Source: Kitasatospora purpeofusca (GTDB lineage: Bacteria > Actinomycetota > Actinomycetes > Streptomycetales > Streptomycetaceae). From it: a stretch of DNA of 64,000 bases. This document shows positions 58,348 to 64,000 of this stretch, one piece after another. Location: the NCBI RefSeq assembly GCF_000718025.1, contig NZ_JODS01000037.1, positions 8,571 through 72,570 of the forward strand, written 5' to 3'. The position numbers and the translations under genes were made by a program. The notes below the pieces were generated by a model. The model saw only the letters and a program-made list of their open reading frames with translations. It did not search any database and had not been told where the DNA came from. Numbering within the stretch: the first letter of the stretch is position 1; each line of letters begins with the position of its first letter.

Positions 58348-59640
58348 TCAGCCGCGGCCCGCGAGCGCGTCCAGCCGGGCGCGGTCCAGGCCGGTCGCCG
58401 CCCGCACCTCGGCGAGATCGACCGCGCCGCAGTCGAGCCCGCGCAGCAGGTACCCGCTCAGCGCCCGGGCGGTCGCCGGCTCGTCCATGACGTCCCCGCC
58501 CGCCTTGGCCACGTACGCGGACAGCCGGGCCGCGGCGGCGGCCAGGCCCTCCCGGTAGAAGGAGTAGACGGCGACGTAGCGGGTCGGCAGATGCGCCGGG
58601 TGCATGTCCCAGCCCTGGTAGTAGGCACGGGCGAGCGAGCGGCGGACCAGGTCGTGGTGGAGCTTCCACGCCGCGTGCACCTGGGCGGTGGTGCCGGTCG
58701 GGATCACATTGGTGGAGCCGTCGGAGAGCCGCACCCCGGTCCCGGCGGCGGCGACCTGCATCACCGCCTTGGCGTGGTCGGCGGCCGGGTGGTCCATGCT
58801 CTGGTGGGCGGCGGCGACCCCGCACGCGGCGCTGTAGTCGAAGGTGCCGTAGTGCAGGCCGGTGGCCCGCCCCTCGGCCGCCGCGATCATCCGGGCGACG
58901 GTGGCCCGGCCGTCCGGGCCGAGGATCGCCTGGGTGGTCTCGATCTGGATCTCGAAACGGAGCCGACCGTCCGGCAGCCCGGCGCCGCGCTCGAAGTCCG
59001 CCAGCAGCCGGACCAGCGCGGTGACCTGCTCGGCGTAGGTCACCTTGGGCAGGGTGAGCACCAGCCCGTCGGGCAGTCCGCCGTGCGCCAGCAGGGTGCC
59101 GAGGAACAGTTCCAGGGTGCGGATGCCGCGGTCCCGGACGGCCGCCTCCATGCACTTGATCCGGATCCCGAGGTACGGCGGAGCACTGCCGTCGGCGACC
59201 GCGGCGGCGAGCAGTTCGGCGGCCCGGACCGCCGCCGCGTCCTCCTCCGCGTCGGGCCGGGGGCCGTAGCCGTCCTCGAAGTCGATCCGCAGGTCCTCGA
59301 CCGGCTCGCGCTCCAGCTTGGCCCGGACCCGGCGGTGCACCTCGGCGAGCAGCGCGTCGTCCGCCACGCCGAGCGCGCGGGCGAGCTCGGCGGGGGTGCC
59401 GGCGTGGGTGTCGAAGGCCTCCAGGGCCTGCCGCCCCCAGCTCCGCACGGTGTCGGCGGCGAAGGCGTCGGCCGGCACGTAGACGGTGTGGACCGGCTGG
59501 CGGGTGCCCGGGTCGCCCGGGAAGCGGTGGGCCAGCTCGGCGTCGACCGGCGCCAGCAGCGCGTCCACGGCGGACCTGGCGGCGGCGGAGAATCCCGCCG
59601 CGCCCGTCGGCCCGGTAGCGCCCGTCTCGACCTGCGACAT
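58348..59640 (-). CDS. DUF6986 aldolase-like enzyme (HpcH/HpaI or citrate-lyase-beta fold)
   Basis: A 430-residue TIM-barrel protein related to HpcH/HpaI aldolases and malate-synthase-like lyases. The acidic DLRIDFEDGYGPRPDAEED near residue 117 is the metal/substrate region. LVLTLPKVTYAEQV and LRFEIQIETTQAILG supply the barrel's Lys/Glu strand ends. A late LHYGTFDYSAACGV lies near the active site. ATG 59640 with GAGGAG 6-7 nt upstream. The gene has a strong promoter with a palindrome at its start site, so it is probably an inducible catabolic gene. The substrate is unknown. Confidence 0.85.
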   Translation of the reverse strand: MSQVETGATGPTGAAGFSAAARSAVDALLAPVDAELAHRFPGDPGTRQPVHTVYVPADAFAADTVRSWGRQALEAFDTHAGTPAELARALGVADDALLAEVHRRVRAKLEREPVEDLRIDFEDGYGPRPDAEEDAAAVRAAELLAAAVADGSAPPYLGIRIKCMEAAVRDRGIRTLELFLGTLLAHGGLPDGLVLTLPKVTYAEQVTALVRLLADFERGAGLPDGRLRFEIQIETTQAILGPDGRATVARMIAAAEGRATGLHYGTFDYSAACGVAAAHQSMDHPAADHAKAVMQVAAAGTGVRLSDGSTNVIPTGTTAQVHAAWKLHHDLVRRSLARAYYQGWDMHPAHLPTRYVAVYSFYREGLAAAAARLSAYVAKAGGDVMDEPATARALSGYLLRGLDCGAVDLAEVRAATGLDRARLDALAGRG

Positions 59641-59691
59641 CCGTCACTCCTCACGCAAGCATGCGCGCGGGGCCCGTGCCAGGCCAGCGCT

Positions 59692-59739
59692 TCAACAGTT
59701 TGTTGATGCGAAGGTAGACGGGCCGGGAACGGGCGTCAA
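59692..59739 (-). promoter_or_regulatory. Promoter and operator of the DUF6986 gene
   Basis: On the minus strand, TTGACG (59734-59739) and TACCTT (59711-59716) are separated by exactly 17 bp. The perfect palindrome TCAACA-N3-TGTTGA (59692-59706) covers the expected transcription start, the classic position for a repressor operator. The start codon lies about 52 bp further on. Confidence 0.65.
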
Positions 59740-59779
59740 TGGTCCGCCGGCGGACCGGGCGGCACGGCCGCGAGCCGGG

Positions 59780-61459
59780 TCAGTCCCGCCCGGAGGTGGC
59801 GTAACGGTCCCGCAGCTCCGGGTAGAGCGCCTCGACGTCCTTGGGGTGGACCGAACCGTCGGGACGGTTGCCGGCCACGCCGTACTTCTTGGTCAGCCAG
59901 GCGGCCAGCCGCTGCGGGTCCGGCTCGTGCTCGAAGGTGTCGATGTAGCTCACCAGCGCCTCGAACGCCTGCTCGGGGTCCAGCCGGTACGAGCCCGGGC
60001 GCGGCGCGGGACCGATCGGCCGCTGCGCGCGCTCGGCGAACTCCGGCGCCTCCTCCGCGGCCTCGGCGAACTGCTCCTCGGTGTAGGCCTGCTCCGCGTA
60101 ACCCTGGTCGAGCTGTCCCTGCTCCGTCCGGCCCTGGTCGAGCCGGCCCTGCTCGGCGAAGCGCTCCTCGACGAACGGCGGCTCGGCGTACCCCGCCTCG
60201 GGCCCGGCGGCGGCGGCCTGCTGCTCCGGCGCCTCCGGCTGGTCCAGGTCGGTCGGGCGCGGCGGCTTGAACCACGGCGACACCTGGCCGGGCACCCGCC
60301 CGCCCTGCGCACCGTCGCTGGGGTGCCCGGTGGTCCGCACGGCACGCTCGGTCCAGACGTTCAGCTCCTCCTCCTGCGGCACCGGGGACTGCTGCGCCCC
60401 GCCTACCGGCTCCTGGGCGTCGCGCAGCCGCACGGCGGCGAGCTTGGCGAGCACCTCGGCAGGAGCGGGTTCGGGCTGGCCCTGCCGCTCCGCCTCCGGC
60501 TCCGGGCGGACCTGCCCCTGGGGCTGCGGCTGCGGACGGCCCTGCGCCGGGCCCTGTACCCGCGCAACAGCCGGGGCGGAACGGTCGGCCCGGACCGGCG
60601 GCTGCTGCCGTGCGGCGACCGGCGCCTCGGCCACGGCCCGCGCGGGCTGCCCGGCCGGCACCAGTGCGGCGGCCGCGCGGCTCTCCTGGAGCGCGCGGGC
60701 CTCCTGCGCCGCCAGGGCCGCCTCGGCCCGGGCCGCCGCCTCGACCTCGCGGGCCTCCTTCTCCTCCCGGGCCACCCTGGCGTCCTCGTCCATCCGGTCG
60801 AACACCGTCGGGTCGAGCGGCACGCCGTACTTGGCCAGCTTGAGCGGCAGCAGCGCCTGGATCGGCGCCGCGCGGCGCCAGCCGCGGCCGTAGCGGAAGC
60901 GCAGCTGGGCCCGGTAGACCAGCCGGTTCTGCTCCAGCCGGACGACCTCGTCGTAGGAGCGCAGCTCCCAGAGCTTCATCCGGCGCCAGAGCCGGAAGGT
61001 CGGCACCGGCGAGAGCAGCCAGCGCATCATCCGGACCGACTCCATGTGCCGGTCCGCGGTGATCGCCGCGATCCGGCCGACCGCGTGCCGGGAGGCCTCG
61101 ACCACGACGACGAACAGCAGCGGGATGACGGCGTGCATGCCCATCCCGAGCGGGTCGCCCCAGGAGGCGGCCGCGTTGAAGGCGATGGTCGCGACGGTCA
61201 GCAGCCAGGCGGTCTGCCGCAGCGCCGGGAAGGGTATGCGCAGCCAGGTGAGCACCAGGTCCAGCGAGAGCAGGACCACGATGCCCGCGTCCACGCCGAT
61301 CGGGAACGCGTAGGAGAAGGCGCCGAAGCCCTTCTGCTCGGCCAGCTCCTTGACCGCGCTGTACGAGCCGGCGAAGCCGATACCGGAGATGATGCAGGCA
61401 CCTGCGGCGACCAGACCGAGCAGGCTGCGGTGGGCCTTGGTGAGCGATGGGCGTGCCAT
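59780..61459 (-). CDS. DUF2637 membrane protein with long acidic Gln/Pro tail
   Basis: A 559-residue protein. Four membrane helices lie within about residues 10-140 (SLLGLVAAGACIISGIGFAG, GIVVLLSLDLVLTWL, TAWLLTVATIAFNAAASWG, VIPLLFVVVVEASRHAVG), the DUF2637 layout. A coiled-coil Ala/Glu/Arg segment and a Gln/Glu/Pro-rich disordered region follow, then a folded C-terminal end (PEQAFEALVSYIDTFEHEPD, YPELRDRYATSGRD). DUF2637 proteins are common on streptomycete integrative elements and chromosomes; the function is unknown. ATG 61459 is preferred to a TTG 12 nt upstream. No integrase or plasmid genes are nearby. Confidence 0.83.
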   Translation of the reverse strand: MARPSLTKAHRSLLGLVAAGACIISGIGFAGSYSAVKELAEQKGFGAFSYAFPIGVDAGIVVLLSLDLVLTWLRIPFPALRQTAWLLTVATIAFNAAASWGDPLGMGMHAVIPLLFVVVVEASRHAVGRIAAITADRHMESVRMMRWLLSPVPTFRLWRRMKLWELRSYDEVVRLEQNRLVYRAQLRFRYGRGWRRAAPIQALLPLKLAKYGVPLDPTVFDRMDEDARVAREEKEAREVEAAARAEAALAAQEARALQESRAAAALVPAGQPARAVAEAPVAARQQPPVRADRSAPAVARVQGPAQGRPQPQPQGQVRPEPEAERQGQPEPAPAEVLAKLAAVRLRDAQEPVGGAQQSPVPQEEELNVWTERAVRTTGHPSDGAQGGRVPGQVSPWFKPPRPTDLDQPEAPEQQAAAAGPEAGYAEPPFVEERFAEQGRLDQGRTEQGQLDQGYAEQAYTEEQFAEAAEEAPEFAERAQRPIGPAPRPGSYRLDPEQAFEALVSYIDTFEHEPDPQRLAAWLTKKYGVAGNRPDGSVHPKDVEALYPELRDRYATSGRD

Positions 61460-61682
61460 TACGTCTATCAACCCCTGGATGTCGGCTGCGGCCGTTCGCT
61501 GCCTCGGCTGCCGGTTCCCGCTTGTCGGGGCGCCGGACGGCTGAGCGACCTCCGGGCTCGGCCCACCGGAGTTTACTCGTACACCTGTCCCAGCGTTCCC
61601 GCAGCCCGCACCGTCGTCGCGACCGGCCGCTCCCCGGCTCCCCGGTCCCCCGCCGCGCGGAGCCGGGGGAGCGGGCGCCCGG

Positions 61683-62348
61683 TCAGGACGGCTTCCCCGC
61701 CGTGCCGTTGAGGTAGGCCAGCACGGCCATCACCCGGCGGTTCGCGTCCTCCGCCGGGGCGAGTTCGAGCTTGGTGAAGATATTGGCGATGTGCTTCGCC
61801 ACCGCACCGTCGCTCACCGACAGCCGGGCGGCGATCGCCGAGTTCGAACACCCCTCCGCCATCAGCTCCAGCACCTCCCGCTCGCGCGGCGACAGCCGCT
61901 GCAAGGGCCCGGAACGACGCGAGGTGCTCTGCATCAGCTTGGCGATGACGTCCGGGTCCATCGCCGTACCGCCGGCCGCCACCCGGCGAACCGCGTCGAT
62001 GAACTGGTCGGCGTTGAAGACCCGGTCCTTCAGCAGGTACCCGATCCCGCCCGTGCCGTCCGCCAGCAACTCCCGCGCGTAGAGCTGCTGGACGTGCTGC
62101 GACAGCACCAGCACCGGCAGGCCCGGAATCTCCCGGCGGGCCTGGAGCGCCGCCTGGAGTCCCTCGTCGGTCAGGGTCGGCGGCAGCCGGACGTCGACCA
62201 CCGCGACGTCCGGACGGTGCGTCAGCAGGGCCTCCTGCAGCTCCGGACCGGTCTCGACCGCGGCGGCGATCGTGAAGCCGTGCGCCTCCAGCAGTCTGAT
62301 CAGACCTTCTCGAAGGAGGTAAAGGTCCTCGGCGAGGACAACTCGCAC
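61683..62348 (-). CDS. NarL/LuxR-type two-component response regulator
   Basis: A 221-residue DNA-binding response regulator. In the receiver domain the acidic pocket is AEDLYLL, the phosphoacceptor is D52 (VVDVRLPP) and a signalling Lys follows in YLLKDRV. The LuxR-type HTH reads LSPREREVLELMAEG and AIAARLSVSDGAVAKHIANIF. GTG 62348 has GGAG 5-6 nt upstream. It overlaps the 3' end of the histidine kinase gene by 49 nt, giving tight translational coupling; the pair forms one signalling unit. Confidence 0.93.
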   Translation of the reverse strand: MRVVLAEDLYLLREGLIRLLEAHGFTIAAAVETGPELQEALLTHRPDVAVVDVRLPPTLTDEGLQAALQARREIPGLPVLVLSQHVQQLYARELLADGTGGIGYLLKDRVFNADQFIDAVRRVAAGGTAMDPDVIAKLMQSTSRRSGPLQRLSPREREVLELMAEGCSNSAIAARLSVSDGAVAKHIANIFTKLELAPAEDANRRVMAVLAYLNGTAGKPS

Positions 62349-63706
62349 GGCAGCTCCAGGGTGATGGTGGTCGGACCGCCCGACGTACTGTCGATGGCGA
62401 GGACACCGTCGAAGGTACCCAATCGCCGCTCGATCCCCCGCAGCCCGGTCCCCCTGGTGGGATCCGCGACCCCGACCCCGTCGTCCGTCACCGTGACCCG
62501 CAACCGGCCGGCCCGGTACAGGATGTCCACCCACACCTGCTCCGCGCCCGAGTGCTTGGCCGCGTTGGCCAGCAGCTCGCAGATGCTGAAGTACGCCGTG
62601 GCCTCCACCGGCGCCGCCGGGCGGTCCGGCAGGCTCACACACACCTCGGTCGGCAGTGCGCAGTCCAGCGCGAGCGCACGGACCGCGTCACCCAGCCCCC
62701 GCTCCGCCAGCACCGGCGGATGAATGCCCCGGACCAGGTCGCGCAGCTCCTGGAGCGCCCGCGCCGAGGACTGCCGGGCCTCGGACAGCAGCTCGCGCGC
62801 CGCCACCGGATCGGTCTCCATCAGGTGCTCGATCGTGCCCAGCGTCATCCCGATCGCGACCAGCCGCGCCTGGGCGCCGTCGTGCAGGTCCCGCTCGATC
62901 CGCCGCAGCTCCGCCGCCTGGTCGCCGACCGCGTCGGCCCGGGTCTCGGTCAGCTCCGCCACCCGGCGGGTCAGCTGGGCGTGCGAGGCCCGACCGTCCT
63001 TGTCCAGCACCCGGCGGGCCACCTCGGCGTACGCACGCACCGCGTACGGAGCCAGCAGTGCGCCCAGAGCGAGCAGCCCGAGCCCGAGCAGGATCGAGAG
63101 GAGCAGGGCCGCGGCACCCCTCGAGCCCACGGGCCCGTCGCCGCGGACCGCGACGACCAGGAACGCCGCCCCGCTGCCCAGGACCCCCAGCACCACCGCT
63201 CCCAGCGCGGTCGCCAGCAGCGGGCTGACCACCAGCCAGAGCATCTCGCGCCGCGTCACCGCGTCCCTCGCGGCCCAGTGCAGCAGCTGTGCGAGCCGGG
63301 CGACGTTGTGGGACCGGTGATAGGAGTAGCCCGTCCACCAGTGACCGCGGGCGTCCGCCTCCAGCGGCGGCCTGGGGGTGTACACCGCCTGCAGCTTGGT
63401 GCCGTACCAGCGGTTGAGCTGCCCCCGCGTCCGGGTGGCGGTCGGCCGCACGAACAGGCCGGCCAGTGCCAGGCCCGCGCCCACGGCGGCGATCAGCGCG
63501 ACGAACACCGCCGGGTAGTAGCCGTCGAGCATCCACGCAGCCGTCGCGCCGGCGAAGAAGGACCCGAACACGGGCACCACCACGATCGGCACCGCAGCGA
63601 GCACCAGGAGGGACAACCGGGCCAGCCCGCGGCCGCCCGCAGCGAGTGCCGCCTCGGTCTGGGCGCGCACGGCACCGCCCCCGCTGATCCGACTCTCTGT
63701 GGCCAC
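62300..63706 (-). CDS. Two-component sensor histidine kinase (HisKA_3 type)
   Basis: A 468-residue membrane kinase. Four membrane helices come in two pairs (about 30-85 and 155-225), separated by a loop with GHWWTGYSYHRSHN. The dimerisation domain has phosphoacceptor H275 in RRIERDLHDGAQARLVAIGM. The ATPase domain has AYFSICELLANAAKHS (N box), TVTDDGVGVADP (G1) and GTGLRGIERRL (G2). The N-terminal module resembles the DUF1707/sensor-domain kinases. GTG 63706 with AGGAG 6 nt upstream. The stimulus is unknown. It is the gene closest to the rRNA operon. Confidence 0.92.
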   Translation of the reverse strand: MATESRISGGGAVRAQTEAALAAGGRGLARLSLLVLAAVPIVVVPVFGSFFAGATAAWMLDGYYPAVFVALIAAVGAGLALAGLFVRPTATRTRGQLNRWYGTKLQAVYTPRPPLEADARGHWWTGYSYHRSHNVARLAQLLHWAARDAVTRREMLWLVVSPLLATALGAVVLGVLGSGAAFLVVAVRGDGPVGSRGAAALLLSILLGLGLLALGALLAPYAVRAYAEVARRVLDKDGRASHAQLTRRVAELTETRADAVGDQAAELRRIERDLHDGAQARLVAIGMTLGTIEHLMETDPVAARELLSEARQSSARALQELRDLVRGIHPPVLAERGLGDAVRALALDCALPTEVCVSLPDRPAAPVEATAYFSICELLANAAKHSGAEQVWVDILYRAGRLRVTVTDDGVGVADPTRGTGLRGIERRLGTFDGVLAIDSTSGGPTTITLELPCELSSPRTFTSFEKV

Positions 63707-63922
63707 GCCTACTCCTGATTGCTGATGCCGATGCCGCAGACCGGCCCCGATCCTCCTCATACAGTGTCCCCGGACGCAGGGCCGCCGGCACTGGCCGTCC
63801 CACCCGAATTCGGGGTGGTCCTAGGTCCACCCCGCGCGGGCCCCTGCCCCAGCGGAGCCGACACGGGGCCGAATCCCCCGCGCGCCGCACCCAGCAATTC
63901 GCGGCAATTCACGCAGAACGCA
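63707..63922. other. Gap between the sensor kinase gene and the rRNA terminator
   Basis: About 216 nt without a supported gene. It must contain the promoter of the kinase-regulator pair. I see no clear hexamer pair. The AT-richer stretch near 63893-63912 adjoins the rRNA terminator. Confidence 0.35.
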
Positions 63923-63956
63923 AAGAACCCCCGCCGGTTTCCCGACGGGGGTTCTT
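63923..63956 (-). terminator. rRNA operon terminator
   Basis: A 15-position stem with one C-A mismatch (63923-63937 with 63942-63956) and a 4-nt loop, directly downstream of the 5S rRNA 3' end on the minus strand. AAGAA/TTCTT pairs at the base give a short U-rich exit. Confidence 0.85.
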
Positions 63957-63965
63957 CACAATGAT

Positions 63966-64000
63966 TGTTCGGCGGCGTCCTACTCTCCCACAGGGTCCCC
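63966..64000 (-). rRNA. rrf: 5S ribosomal RNA, 3' end (runs off right edge)
   Basis: The minus strand reads GGGGACCCTGTGGGAGAGTA followed by GGACGCCGCCGAACA, which is the conserved 3' end of actinobacterial 5S rRNA (helix IV strand and terminal stem). About 35 nt are present of roughly 120. The 23S and 16S genes are expected beyond the window in the usual 16S-23S-5S order. The exact 3' end is uncertain by 1-3 nt. Confidence 0.88.

Overview
This window comes from the chromosome of a high-GC actinomycete, almost certainly the family Streptomycetaceae (Streptomyces or Kitasatospora). The evidence is extreme GC bias at third codon positions, the gene order pnp-rpsO / type VII secretion / ribF-truB-nrnA-rbfA-infB-ylxR-nusA-rimP / ispG-rseP-dxr, and many GTG starts behind GGAGG-type ribosome binding sites. 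It is core chromosome. I see no insertion sequence, prophage, CRISPR array or tRNA gene.

Layout, left to right. (1) 1-2059: the 5' two-thirds of pnp (running off the left edge) and rpsO, both on the minus strand. (2) 2245-18836: a type VII (ESX) secretion locus: eccD, eccC, two WXG100 substrates, the mycosin protease mycP, eccB, eccE, a small uncharacterised ESX-linked gene and a MinD/ParA-like ATPase with long disordered tails. An APC-family amino-acid permease sits inside it. (3) 18950-32518: a minus-strand block for flavin cofactor, RNA modification, ribosome maturation and transcription/translation factors: ribF, truB, nrnA, rbfA, a ylxP-like gene, infB, ylxR, nusA and rimP. A 1254-residue pseudoprotease/STAND-like NTPase gene is inserted between ribF and truB. 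(4) 32816-41324: a ferritin-like lipoprotein, a degenerate antibiotic-kinase homologue, two GNAT acetyltransferases, the MEP isoprenoid genes ispG and dxr flanking the site-2 protease rseP, and a small NAD(P)-binding protein. (5) 41398-48366: a GABA-catabolism-like group: aldehyde dehydrogenase, PucR-type regulator, a membrane-anchored P-loop ATPase, and gabT. (6) 48559-53356: PAP2 phosphatase, DUF2218 protein, MarR regulator, EamA exporter, LysR regulator and ZIP metal transporter. (7) 53643-59640: a catalytically dead Mrr-fold protein, a large protein of unknown function, a YigZ/IMPACT protein and a DUF6986 aldolase-like enzyme with a clear promoter-operator. (8) 59780-64000: a DUF2637 membrane protein, a two-component response regulator and histidine kinase, and the 3' end of a 5S rRNA with its terminator, so an rRNA operon lies just past the right edge.

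The most interesting items are: the trypsin-fold/NTPase protein between ribF and truB, whose nucleophilic serine is replaced by alanine and whose P-loop lysine is replaced by arginine; the pair formed by an Mrr-fold protein lacking its catalytic residues and a large unknown protein; a ladder of four 11-bp repeats in the infB leader that encodes overlapping MSTR micro-ORFs; and several well-formed promoter/operator arrangements (DUF6986, MarR/DUF2218, LysR).
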